Below, one piece after another: positions 7,307-16,331 of a stretch of DNA of 64,000 nucleotides (position 1 is its first letter; the number at the start of each line of letters is the position of its first letter). Origin of the DNA: Lachnospiraceae bacterium UBA1766 (GTDB taxonomy: Bacteria; Bacillota; Clostridia; Lachnospirales; Lachnospiraceae). Position numbers and translations under genes: made by a program. Where the stretch lies: NCBI GenBank assembly GCA_002314715.1, contig DCGY01000021.1:28435-92434 (forward strand), in the 5' to 3' direction. The notes under the pieces were generated by a model. The model worked only from the letters and a program-made list of their open reading frames with translations. It was not told the origin of the DNA and made no database searches.

Positions 7307-9091
7307 TCAAAAGTTATTCTTTTTTCCAACAATTTCTGCCAGACTATACTGAATCCGAACCTTTTTGCCCAAATACAATTTCTCGAAGCAGTCAATAATT
7401 CTCCGAATAACAAGCTCCGCATTTTCCGGGGAAGAATTTAATAAAACCACCATGGTCTGAATGCTGGAATAGCGCGTGGAAATATCTGCCCGTCGCAGGG
7501 AATTATAAATTGCCTGGTCCAGCAAATCCAACACCTGGGACATTTCCTCCGAATCAAGCGGATTCGCCTCATCTACCGGAAGCAGGGTGAATAAAACAGA
7601 AACCACCTGCCGGTTCTCTCGTTCGATAAAACGCTTGATAAAGTTATAAATATGGTGGAAGCTTTCAAAATCCAGCATATATGCGCCTCGACCGTTATCG
7701 GAACGACTAAGCATTTCACCCAGATATGCCAGATCCACATCCCGGTTGGCACGTTTTTGCTCCTCTAAAATGTTGTCACTGAAGAATCGATAAAAATTCT
7801 TGCCGTTATTCTTTACATAGTACAATGCCTTATCGCTGCAGCGGTACAGTTTTTCGAAGGTGTCACCGTCCTGGTCTGAAATAGAAATACCGATGGATAC
7901 GGAGGTTTTCACATCATAACCCTTTTTTTGAATGCGGGCATTTAAGCTACGAATCACATCGCTGGCAAGCCCGGACAGCTCCGAGCGATTGGTCTTGTTG
8001 GGAAGGAATACCACGAACTCATCTCCACCGATTCTGGACACGATATCCTGCGAAGCTGCATGCTCCCGAAGCGTATCCGCGAACAGATTCAGTACCACAT
8101 CTCCCTCCAAATGTCCGTAGGTGTCGTTGATTGCCTTAAAATTATCCAAATCAATCATAAACAAGGCACCATTTACTCCGGCCTGCAGCAGTTCGTCGGT
8201 CTTTTGCTTTGTATACTCTCTGTTCCACAATCCGGTGAGGGCATCCCGATAGGATTTCACTCGGATATCATCTACCTCCTGGGTTTTCTTATCCAGCTTC
8301 CGTGCCAGACTCAGACGGTATTCCTCCAGTTCCAGGATATGATTCACGCGGGCTTTTACCACGCTGGGAACAAAGGGTTTTGTAATAAAATCCTGGGCTC
8401 CGGAATCAAAGCATCGGGTTTCGGTAACCGCATCACTGTCAGAAGTAAGGAAAACCACCGGAATTTTTGCCGTATTTTCATCCTTTTTGATTCTCTCCAA
8501 AACCTGAAAGCCGTCCAGTCCGGTCATATTGATATCCAATAAAATCAAATCACAGGAATGGCTTTTCAGATATAACAATCCCTGAAGACCCTCTTCAAAC
8601 GTTTCCACCCGGTAATCCGTTTCCAAAACAATTCTTGCCGCAGAAAGGCTGACCTTATCGTCATCAATGACCACTATTTGTTTTTTTGAAATGGAGTTGT
8701 CCTTTACAGACGTTTCATTCACAGATTCAGCATCCTTGTCTGTTTTCTGATGCAGAAACAATTTCGCCTCTTCCAAGACCGCTTCATATAATTCGAACAA
8801 GACATAATTTTTCTGGCGAATGGTCTCGTATTGATTCGCTTTTCCGGCCATCTCCAGTTCCTTGGCCAGCTCCGACAAGGATACGGCGCCTATCGTCAGG
8901 GAGTTACTCTTTAGGGCATGCACCTTCACCACATAGGTATTCCAGTCCTCCTCCCGAAGAGCTGTCTGAAGGAAGTTCTTTATACCATCCGAATTGTCAA
9001 TATAATCCTGAAGAATACTTCGGTAAAACTCTTCATCGCCACCGGTATAATCCAGACCGACCTGATAATCAAATACTGTTGTTTTCATCAT
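7307..9091 (-). CDS. Hpt - response regulator receiver - GGDEF diguanylate cyclase with C-terminal degenerate cyclase-like domain
   Basis: A 594-residue cytoplasmic protein with no membrane segment. Domains in order: an Hpt domain (about 1-105) with the phosphoacceptor histidine in KVHALKSNS; a receiver domain (about 130-255) with IDDD acidic pocket, LLDINM phosphoacceptor aspartate and the switch lysine in ITKPF; a GGDEF domain (about 275-440) with RDALTGLWNR and an intact GGDEF motif; then a 140-residue tail that looks like a second, motif-less cyclase domain. The usual RxxD inhibitory site five residues before GGDEF reads ASQD, so product inhibition there is probably lost. It should make c-di-GMP under phosphorelay control. 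The start overlaps the HD-GYP stop by 23 bases, so the two are translationally coupled. Confidence 0.93.
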   Translation of the reverse strand: MMKTTVFDYQVGLDYTGGDEEFYRSILQDYIDNSDGIKNFLQTALREEDWNTYVVKVHALKSNSLTIGAVSLSELAKELEMAGKANQYETIRQKNYVLFELYEAVLEEAKLFLHQKTDKDAESVNETSVKDNSISKKQIVVIDDDKVSLSAARIVLETDYRVETFEEGLQGLLYLKSHSCDLILLDINMTGLDGFQVLERIKKDENTAKIPVVFLTSDSDAVTETRCFDSGAQDFITKPFVPSVVKARVNHILELEEYRLSLARKLDKKTQEVDDIRVKSYRDALTGLWNREYTKQKTDELLQAGVNGALFMIDLDNFKAINDTYGHLEGDVVLNLFADTLREHAASQDIVSRIGGDEFVVFLPNKTNRSELSGLASDVIRSLNARIQKKGYDVKTSVSIGISISDQDGDTFEKLYRCSDKALYYVKNNGKNFYRFFSDNILEEQKRANRDVDLAYLGEMLSRSDNGRGAYMLDFESFHHIYNFIKRFIERENRQVVSVLFTLLPVDEANPLDSEEMSQVLDLLDQAIYNSLRRADISTRYSSIQTMVVLLNSSPENAELVIRRIIDCFEKLYLGKKVRIQYSLAEIVGKKNNF

Positions 9092-11579
9092 CGTTTACAC
9101 CATAAACCTTTTCTGCTACAACCAGATCCACTTCCAACATTGCATCTGCCATTTGGGGATCAAACTGCTTCCCTTTTCCTTTTTCGATCTCGCCTCGCAC
9201 AATGTCCTGTGACAACGCCTTGCGATAGCTTCGATTGGAAGTCATGGCATCATATGCATCCGCAACCGCAATAATTCGGGCAAGATAAGGAATTTCTTCT
9301 CCCTTGAGTCCCTGGGGATATCCTTTCCCATCATAACGCTCATGATGATAATACGCTCCCACGGAAATATCCTCCATTTTCTTAAGCATATCCAACAGAT
9401 GATATCCGATTTCGGGATGGGTCTTTATTACCGCAAACTCATCATCATCCAAACGGGAGGTCTTGTTGATAATATTGTCGGGGACACCGATTTTACCGAT
9501 ATCGTGAAGCAATCCGGCGATATAAACATGGCTGACTTCGCTTTCGTTCATACCAAGTTTTCCCGCAATATCTCTGGAATACTCCGCCACTCGTATGGAG
9601 TGACCGTTGGTATATTTATCCTTGGCATCGATGGTACCGACCAACGTTTTAATTACATCCATGGAAAATTCACGTTCATCCTCAAACATTCTCTGGATAC
9701 GTGCCGCCATTTCATTGACTCCGTTGGCAATAACCCCCATCTCATCATTGGGAATCTTTGAAATACGCGCCGAGAAGTCACCCTCCGCAATCTTCTCCAC
9801 AGCCTCTCTCGTCTTATAAATATTTCGACTCAGTCTTTTGGTAATCACTACCAAAATAAAGAATAGGGCAAAAAATAGCAGAACTCCGAATAAGACGGAA
9901 ATCAGTATTGCGCCTTTGATGGTATCCTTTGCCGCATTCAAACCGCCATATACCTCTGCATAGCCTATCCGTTCTCCCTGTTGGTTTTTCAGCTCCACCA
10001 GTAGGGTAATCAACGAATAACCGGCCGTACTGCGCTCTACTTCATAAATACCGGAATGATTGATTTCACTGTCTCTCAATAAGTTCTCATCAATATAACG
10101 AAAAGCCTGAAAATGCCTTTCCTCCACGGAGCTCCATACCAGTCTTCGGGCGATTCCGTCCTTTGGCATGGCGTATATGGACAAGGAATAGTACGTGGGA
10201 AGATTGGCCGCCTTCACCATGCATCCGGAGATATAATCCGCCAGTTTCTGTCCTTTTTCGCCCACCAAATCATCGTAGGTATCCATGCTTTCCAGCAATT
10301 CCCCATCGATTCCCTGCGCAACCACATGTCCCAGAAACGCATACTCTGTTCGGGCCAGATCCTGATAATTCTCATAAATCGTGGAAAGTGTATACCATTC
10401 CAGAAAACCTACAATAAGAAGAACCGGCGGAATAATGCTTAGCATCATTCGACCTCTCATGGTTATTTTCCAATGCATGGCAACTCCGCATAGGAAAAAG
10501 AGGAGAAGCACTGCAGCCACCGCATAACACCAAAGACTGTTTCGACGCCACCACATGACGATAGCCAGACCGGTTTCGTAAGAAAGATTGTCTCCCTCTA
10601 TCATCTGATATTGACTGCCGTCTGTGGTATAAATCAAATCATTATTTACACCAAATACCATGTTGCCACCATTTGTATTCAGAGAATAAATTTGATAATC
10701 CGTTAGATTTTCCGGCAGTTTCACTTGTTCGCCATACATTTGGTCTGTGGAAAACGCCGTGGTAAATTCCCCATTGTCAATACGAACAATTTCATTTATT
10801 TTGTATTTATTCACAACATAAGTCTGATTTTGGAAATTCACCGCTCTTCCGTTCAGAAAATTGTTTTCCGTATCGTCCTTCAAATGAAATTCCTGCCGAT
10901 AAAGCTGACGGGAGGTTCCATCCACGGAAAACAGAAGCGTTTCTCCGGAAGCCAGGGCTACCAAAGCATTCAAATCATCCCGGACATACACGGAAGTATA
11001 TTGAGAAAAAGGCCAGGAAGCATATTGTGCTTCCTGCTTGCTTTCACCCGAAGTCAAATCATATGCCCACAGTTGGCAGACATCCTGTCTCACAAAATAA
11101 AGTTTGTCACCTATCAGGCGAAAGCCCTTTACATCCTTCTCTTCCCGATTGCCGGGCAGAATCCGGGAACTTCCCAAAAACTCCCCTTTTTCGTCATACT
11201 CCATGAGCAGAAATCCGCTTGGTGTTGACCCATAAGTAGATACATACACACAGTGATAGGTATGATTATCCCGGTTCATAAACATTCCCAGACTGGCTAT
11301 CGTTTCAACATCGTATCCTACAAAATGAAACATGTCCCGAAGCGCATACTGTCTGGTTATTTTGGAAGAAGTCACATCCACAAAGGACAGGGATCGAAAG
11401 GCGTCATAAACCACCGCCTTTGTTTCCTCCTCATTGATACAACCATCCAGGACGGTAATAATCTCCCGCGTATCCCATTCCATTCTATATGCATAATAAT
11501 CCAGGTATGTCATTCCAATCTCGAGGCACAAGATCAGCAAAACAACAATACCGAAACCAATTCCGATTTTCCTTTTCAT
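9069..11579 (-). CDS. Membrane HD-GYP c-di-GMP phosphodiesterase with HAMP domain
   Basis: About 836 residues from the ATG at 11579 (MKRKIGIG); an in-frame TTG at 11636 would add 19 residues and the choice is uncertain because neither has a strong ribosome site. A first membrane helix is followed by a roughly 330-residue extracellular segment of short repeated strands resembling a sensor propeller, two membrane helices, a second extracellular segment, a further helix and a HAMP linker (EAVEKIAEGDFSARI). The C-terminal domain has the full HD-GYP signature: NGHSIRVAEYS, LLHDIGKIGVPD, HPEIGYHLL, YHHERYDGKGYP and ADAYDAMTSNRSY. It should degrade c-di-GMP in the cytoplasm in answer to an outside signal. 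It precedes and overlaps the GGDEF gene. Confidence 0.93.
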   Translation of the reverse strand: MKRKIGIGFGIVVLLILCLEIGMTYLDYYAYRMEWDTREIITVLDGCINEEETKAVVYDAFRSLSFVDVTSSKITRQYALRDMFHFVGYDVETIASLGMFMNRDNHTYHCVYVSTYGSTPSGFLLMEYDEKGEFLGSSRILPGNREEKDVKGFRLIGDKLYFVRQDVCQLWAYDLTSGESKQEAQYASWPFSQYTSVYVRDDLNALVALASGETLLFSVDGTSRQLYRQEFHLKDDTENNFLNGRAVNFQNQTYVVNKYKINEIVRIDNGEFTTAFSTDQMYGEQVKLPENLTDYQIYSLNTNGGNMVFGVNNDLIYTTDGSQYQMIEGDNLSYETGLAIVMWWRRNSLWCYAVAAVLLLFFLCGVAMHWKITMRGRMMLSIIPPVLLIVGFLEWYTLSTIYENYQDLARTEYAFLGHVVAQGIDGELLESMDTYDDLVGEKGQKLADYISGCMVKAANLPTYYSLSIYAMPKDGIARRLVWSSVEERHFQAFRYIDENLLRDSEINHSGIYEVERSTAGYSLITLLVELKNQQGERIGYAEVYGGLNAAKDTIKGAILISVLFGVLLFFALFFILVVITKRLSRNIYKTREAVEKIAEGDFSARISKIPNDEMGVIANGVNEMAARIQRMFEDEREFSMDVIKTLVGTIDAKDKYTNGHSIRVAEYSRDIAGKLGMNESEVSHVYIAGLLHDIGKIGVPDNIINKTSRLDDDEFAVIKTHPEIGYHLLDMLKKMEDISVGAYYHHERYDGKGYPQGLKGEEIPYLARIIAVADAYDAMTSNRSYRKALSQDIVRGEIEKGKGKQFDPQMADAMLEVDLVVAEKVYGVNDDENNSI

Positions 11580-11670
11580 CTTTCGTACCACTTTCCAAAC
11601 GTCTGTTTCTGTATTCTTCTTCGTCAAATTCTTCAAATGGTAATTCTTCGGCCATTTTATTCTACTTACT

Positions 11671-11698
11671 ATTTTAGTGATTCGCGGTCAGAAATCAA
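11671..11698 (-). promoter_or_regulatory. Promoter for the HD-GYP/GGDEF operon
   Basis: On the minus strand TTGATT (11698-11693) and TAAAAT (11676-11671) are 16 bases apart. Transcription from it would start near 11664, giving an untranslated leader for the starts at 11636 or 11579. Confidence 0.55.
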
Positions 11699-11739
11699 TA
11701 GCTATTCCTTAATTTTGTCTTAGGAATCTCCTTTTTCGG

Positions 11740-11769
11740 ATGACACTCACAAAATACCTATGCTATAAT
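11740..11769 (+). promoter_or_regulatory. Promoter for the plus-strand tandem glycosyltransferase
   Basis: ATGACA (11740-11745) and a perfect TATAAT (11764-11769) are separated by 18 bases, with TG just upstream of the -10. It lies 48 bases before the ATG at 11817 and diverges from the HD-GYP promoter. Confidence 0.65.
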
Positions 11770-11816
11770 AACTTAGATTATTTTCCCGAATATTATGTGG
11801 ATTGTGAGAGAACCAA

Positions 11817-14300
11817 ATGAGCCAATACAACTTTTACATGGAAAAATACCGATTGGATTTGTATACAGAAAATATGCTGGTGGTACGAGGCTGGTATCGG
11901 GACGACAACCCGGATGGCCATGTGCTCCGATTTACCCTGGACGGACATGAGCTTCCCTATGAACGGGAAATCAAAAACGGCGTGCGAATCCGCCAGAAAT
12001 ATCTGCAGTACCGCTCCGGCATCAGCGAAGAAATCATATGTCGCATTCCTTTGCCCGAGGGTTGGAAAAATGCCCGAAAAATCGCCATTATCGACTGCGA
12101 TGGGGACAAGGAGGACCACTTGACATCCATTCCCGTCGGAGAATTGAAAAAAGACGAGAACCGGGTTCACTACTATCTGGAGCGCCGCTGGGTATCCGAT
12201 AACACCGTTCACATTGTGGGCTGGGTCATGGGACCGGAGGCAGTGGAAATCACCGTTTTGGACAAGTCCGGAAAGCCCGTTTCGGCCAAAATCACCCGCA
12301 CCTATCGTCGGGATGTTATGGACGAATACGATGAAGTGGTTTTAGAGGAAGAAAATGACGTACCGGTATACGAAGGGAATGAGACCGGCGCCCTGGAAGC
12401 AGGCTTTCAGGTGGATTTTCCGGCAGACAGTACCGATGCCTTCCGGGTACACTTTTCGTGCATGAATCTGGAGAATGATTTTGTTTCCAGCGTGGCATCC
12501 ATCCGCAATCACCGTCAGGAGCTGAATGCACTTCAGAAATTTATGACCTATACCAAGCGGGAAGGTTTCAAAAATACCTGTCGCCGCGTGATGCGAAGAG
12601 TAAAGCGGGCCCGACACAAAAACAATTATGCCGCATGGCGCAGAAAATACCGCGTCACCCAAAAAGAACTGGACCGTCAGCGTCAGGAGGTATTCGAAAA
12701 CCCTGTGGTGTTCAGCATCGTCATTCCCATGTACCGTACCAAGGATATTTACCTAAAGGAGTTGATTGAATCCGTCCTGAATCAGACCTATCCCCATTGG
12801 GAGCTTTGTCTGGCAGACGGAAGCGGAAAAGACCACTCCCTGGAAAAGAAGGTGGCGGAATACGGTCATGGAGACAAGCGTATTCGCTATACCCTGCTCT
12901 CCCAAAATCTGGGCATTGCGGACAATACCAACGCCGCCATTGCCATGGCTACCGGAGATTATGTGGTTCTTTCGGATCACGATGATTTATTGACTCCCGA
13001 TGCGTTGTACGAATGTGCTTCTTCTATTCGCGCAAATTCTGACATTGATGTCATATATACAGATGAAGACAAAATCGACATGTCCGGAAAAACCTATTTT
13101 GAGCCAAACTTTAAGCCCGATTTTAATTTAGATTATCTCCAAAGCTTAAATTATATCTGCCATATGTTTGTGGTAAAAAGATCTCTTTTGGATGTGACCG
13201 GTTTGGAGGATGCGGCCTTTGACGGTGCCCAGGATTACGACTTTATATTGCGGTGCTGCGAACAGGCCAAGCAAATTCACCACATCCCAAAGATTTTATA
13301 CCATTGGCGCTGTCATATCGACTCCACCGCTGCCAATCCGGAAAGTAAGCTTTATGCCTTTGAGGCAGGACGCAGAGCCCTGGAGGCCCATTTTAAGCGC
13401 ATCGGTGTACCGGCCAGCGTAGAAAACAGCAGCTTTTACGGCATGTATCACGTAACCTATCATTGGGAAGAAAGTCCTTTGATTTCCATCATCATTCCCA
13501 ACAAGGACCATATTGATGATTTAAAGAAATGTATTGATTCCATCGAGGAAAAATCCTTTTATCGGAATTTTGAATTTATCATTGTAGAGAATAACAGTAC
13601 GGATCCGGAGACCTTTGCCTACTATAAGGAGCTGGAGCAGCGTCCCAACATTACCGTAGCTTATTACAAAGGTGGCTTTAATTTCTCCCGTATCAATAAT
13701 TTCGGCGAGCAGTATGCCCACGGAGACTACCTGCTCTTATTAAACAACGACACCGAAATATGCGGTGGAGAATGCCTGCAGGAAATGCTTCATGTCTGCA
13801 TGCGTCCCGATGTAGGTGCGGTAGGCGCCAAGCTGTGCTACGAAGACGACACAATACAGCACGCAGGAGTGGTGCTTGGCTTTGGCGGTATCGCCGGACA
13901 TACCTTTATCGGAGCCTCCCGTTATGATACCGGCTATATGAATCGAATTTTATGTGTACAGGATTATTCGGCAGTGACTGCTGCCTGTCTGATGGTAAAG
14001 AGAAACCTTTACAAAGAAGTGGGTGGCCTTACCGAGACCTTTGAGGTGGCCTTTAACGATATCGACTTTTGCCTTAAGATTCGTTCCCTGGATAAGTTAG
14101 TGGTTTACACGCCCTTTGCAGAGCTTCACCACTACGAATCCAAGTCCCGCGGATATGAAGATACCCCCGAAAAAGTACGTCGTTTCAACGGGGAAATAGC
14201 GAAATTCCAGGACCGTTGGCACGAGCTCCTTAAAGCGGGGGATCCTTATTACAATCCAAACTTAAGTCTGGACTGTTCCGATTTTTCATTAAAAGAATAA
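11817..14300 (+). CDS. Tandem-domain GT2 glycosyltransferase
   Basis: An 827-residue protein with an N-terminal beta-rich region (about 1-285) that is not a GT domain and may bind sugar, then two family 2 domains. The first (about 298-535) shows FSIVIPMYRTKD, YTDEDKIDMS and GAQDYDFILR; the second (about 565-810) shows ISIIIPNKDH, LLLLNNDTEI and the acceptor-region AFNDIDFCLKI. Bifunctional enzymes of this kind add two sugars or polymerise. AGAGAA sits eight bases before the ATG. It is one of only three plus-strand genes, has its own promoter, and ends convergently, overlapping the methyltransferase-kinase gene by 12 bases. The 474-residue GT2 at 3850-5274 is a shortened paralog. It probably builds the polymer exported by the adjacent ABC transporter; specificity is unknown. 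Confidence 0.92.
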   Translation: MSQYNFYMEKYRLDLYTENMLVVRGWYRDDNPDGHVLRFTLDGHELPYEREIKNGVRIRQKYLQYRSGISEEIICRIPLPEGWKNARKIAIIDCDGDKEDHLTSIPVGELKKDENRVHYYLERRWVSDNTVHIVGWVMGPEAVEITVLDKSGKPVSAKITRTYRRDVMDEYDEVVLEEENDVPVYEGNETGALEAGFQVDFPADSTDAFRVHFSCMNLENDFVSSVASIRNHRQELNALQKFMTYTKREGFKNTCRRVMRRVKRARHKNNYAAWRRKYRVTQKELDRQRQEVFENPVVFSIVIPMYRTKDIYLKELIESVLNQTYPHWELCLADGSGKDHSLEKKVAEYGHGDKRIRYTLLSQNLGIADNTNAAIAMATGDYVVLSDHDDLLTPDALYECASSIRANSDIDVIYTDEDKIDMSGKTYFEPNFKPDFNLDYLQSLNYICHMFVVKRSLLDVTGLEDAAFDGAQDYDFILRCCEQAKQIHHIPKILYHWRCHIDSTAANPESKLYAFEAGRRALEAHFKRIGVPASVENSSFYGMYHVTYHWEESPLISIIIPNKDHIDDLKKCIDSIEEKSFYRNFEFIIVENNSTDPETFAYYKELEQRPNITVAYYKGGFNFSRINNFGEQYAHGDYLLLLNNDTEICGGECLQEMLHVCMRPDVGAVGAKLCYEDDTIQHAGVVLGFGGIAGHTFIGASRYDTGYMNRILCVQDYSAVTAACLMVKRNLYKEVGGLTETFEVAFNDIDFCLKIRSLDKLVVYTPFAELHHYESKSRGYEDTPEKVRRFNGEIAKFQDRWHELLKAGDPYYNPNLSLDCSDFSLKE

Positions 14301-16331
14301 TTTACACATTGCCTGCGCCGTAGCGACGGGCACACGGGAGACCTCCATTTTGACGGTTACCGTGTTCACTGCTTCCTTGGGAAGCTTGTTTAATAAAAGA
14401 TTCAGATTGGGATCTGCCGTTGGGAATACCAGGGTGGATCCTTTTCCTATTTTGCCGTTTAATCGAACATGCAAAAGATTCAGGGGAATATTCTTTCCGT
14501 TAAAGGTTAATTCCTCCACCCTCACAATGCAACTGTCAAAGGCCGGATCGATACGGAGCTTCTGTACATCCGAAGAAACCTGAAGTGTCATGTCAATGTG
14601 GTGGTCATCCACATAGGCATCCGGTACCAGATAGGATTCCTCCTCATGGTATCCGTTTCCCCGATCCTCATAAATCTGGACCCGGTTGACCCGTTCATTT
14701 TCACGAAACTTCTCCAGCCACTGCTTGGGATCCGTCATAGGATGACCGATTGCCTCACGCATCTGGGCCATGGACAGGCGCTTTCCGGTAACCATTTTCT
14801 GGAAGTCTCTTTCCTGCTCCCGGAAGTTTTCCGCATCCTGCTGAGTAATCTGAAGTACGTCCAGAATACGGTCCAGTTCCAGCTGATTTCGACTTTCATC
14901 CTCCAAAATATAACAGTACACCGCACGGAAGGCCAGCTCCCTGGTGTCAATGGGTTTTCCGAAGGTCCACTCATAATCAATCAAGGTCCAGGTATCCTCA
15001 TCCACCAAAATATTGGCGAAAATCAAGTCAAAATCCGATACGGGATATTCCCTGTTGAATCCGATACGTTCCACGTATTCTTTAAAATACCCGTGAAACT
15101 TTTCCATATCCTTTTTCTCCAGGCAACGATCTAACAGTTCCTGCAACGGTTTCCCGGGAACAAACTCAAACTCCGCGTATAAGTCTTCCCCCTCTTCTAC
15201 CAGCTTACAGGTATTGATGGAAAGCTTACCTTCCTTGTAACGTTCCCGAAGGCCCTGATAAGCGCTTTCCATTCCGCGCACATGCTCTTTCGCATCCGGA
15301 CCCATCGGATATTTTCGAACGACCCGCTTGCCCTCTTCATTGTATCCAATCTGGGTACGAATCCTATATTCCTTGGCACGGTCATTGGAGTACTTTACAT
15401 ATTCCACGTCGAAATCCTTGCCCAGTACCGCAATATAGCTGTTTGCGAACACGGAAAACAATTGATCCTCCGAAATGCCGTCATACGCATTTTTCTCATC
15501 AAACAAAAGCATTCTGTCCCGGTCAAAATTACGGAAGTTATCGGTCAGCTCCCCTTTCTTGGGTAAATGCTTATCGCTGTAAAGGGTATGCATAAACTTA
15601 TAATCCGGATAGGGATAATAGAAATGAGACTCCTTCACCCCACAGGCGTCAAAAATACGTTCCAGACCCTGTCGGCTGAAGGTTCGCACGCCACCTCCGG
15701 TGGTATAGTTCTCAATGCCTGTGAAAAATTTGCCCACATGATCTTCTCTGCAGCCTGCAAAATATTTCAGACCGTACTTATTCTCAATGGCAATGATCAT
15801 TCGTCCCTTGTCCGACAAATGAGCCATCAATATTTTCAGAAAATCCTCGTAAGGCGTATCTCCGCCGATATATCCCTGACCATATTCGAATACTCCAATA
15901 AGGCAGATATAATCAAAATCCTTAGGCAAATCCGGCTCGATATCCTTGAAATTGCCCACATGGATGGTGACATTTTCACAATCTCCGTGACGATAGGCAT
16001 TAATGGTACTTCTCTTGGAAGAAAGGTCCACACAGGTTACACTTTCGGCTTTTCGGGCCAAAGCACCGGTAATGGCGCCGCAGCCGCTGCCCACCTCCAA
16101 AACCTTATCCGCCTTGGTCATGGGAATCCAGTCCACAATATTCTCACGCAGGGGTGATAAATGATACAGAATGGGCCAGCTCTTTCGCTCCTCTATTGCC
16201 GCCTGATATTCCAACGGATTTAAATTTTTCGCTATATCCAGCATTTCCTCTTCCACAGCGCCGTCGCTGTAAAAGTCTTCGCCGGGATATTTACTGTAAT
16301 CCAGTTTAATCTTTCCAATCTGATTAAGCAT
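14289..16331 (-). CDS. SAM methyltransferase - kinase fusion (WbdD-like polysaccharide chain terminator)
   Basis: A 680-residue protein. The N-terminal class I methyltransferase (about 50-250) has the SAM loop VLEVGSGCGAITG, the acidic VTCVDLS strand end and FDYICLIGVFEY. The middle region (about 300-480) is an aminoglycoside-phosphotransferase/choline-kinase-like fold: VRKYP lysine region, then DFDLIFANILVD with catalytic Asp and Asn at the usual five-residue spacing, and metal-binding IDYEW. A beta-rich C-terminal part (about 560-680) is unassigned. WbdD of E. coli O9a has the same methyltransferase-kinase order and caps the O-antigen before Wzt-dependent export; here the gene overlaps the Wzt-like ATPase gene by eight bases. 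A cap-adding, length-setting role is therefore inferred. Chemistry of the cap is unproven. Confidence 0.88.
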   Translation of the reverse strand: MLNQIGKIKLDYSKYPGEDFYSDGAVEEEMLDIAKNLNPLEYQAAIEERKSWPILYHLSPLRENIVDWIPMTKADKVLEVGSGCGAITGALARKAESVTCVDLSSKRSTINAYRHGDCENVTIHVGNFKDIEPDLPKDFDYICLIGVFEYGQGYIGGDTPYEDFLKILMAHLSDKGRMIIAIENKYGLKYFAGCREDHVGKFFTGIENYTTGGGVRTFSRQGLERIFDACGVKESHFYYPYPDYKFMHTLYSDKHLPKKGELTDNFRNFDRDRMLLFDEKNAYDGISEDQLFSVFANSYIAVLGKDFDVEYVKYSNDRAKEYRIRTQIGYNEEGKRVVRKYPMGPDAKEHVRGMESAYQGLRERYKEGKLSINTCKLVEEGEDLYAEFEFVPGKPLQELLDRCLEKKDMEKFHGYFKEYVERIGFNREYPVSDFDLIFANILVDEDTWTLIDYEWTFGKPIDTRELAFRAVYCYILEDESRNQLELDRILDVLQITQQDAENFREQERDFQKMVTGKRLSMAQMREAIGHPMTDPKQWLEKFRENERVNRVQIYEDRGNGYHEEESYLVPDAYVDDHHIDMTLQVSSDVQKLRIDPAFDSCIVRVEELTFNGKNIPLNLLHVRLNGKIGKGSTLVFPTADPNLNLLLNKLPKEAVNTVTVKMEVSRVPVATAQAMCKLFF

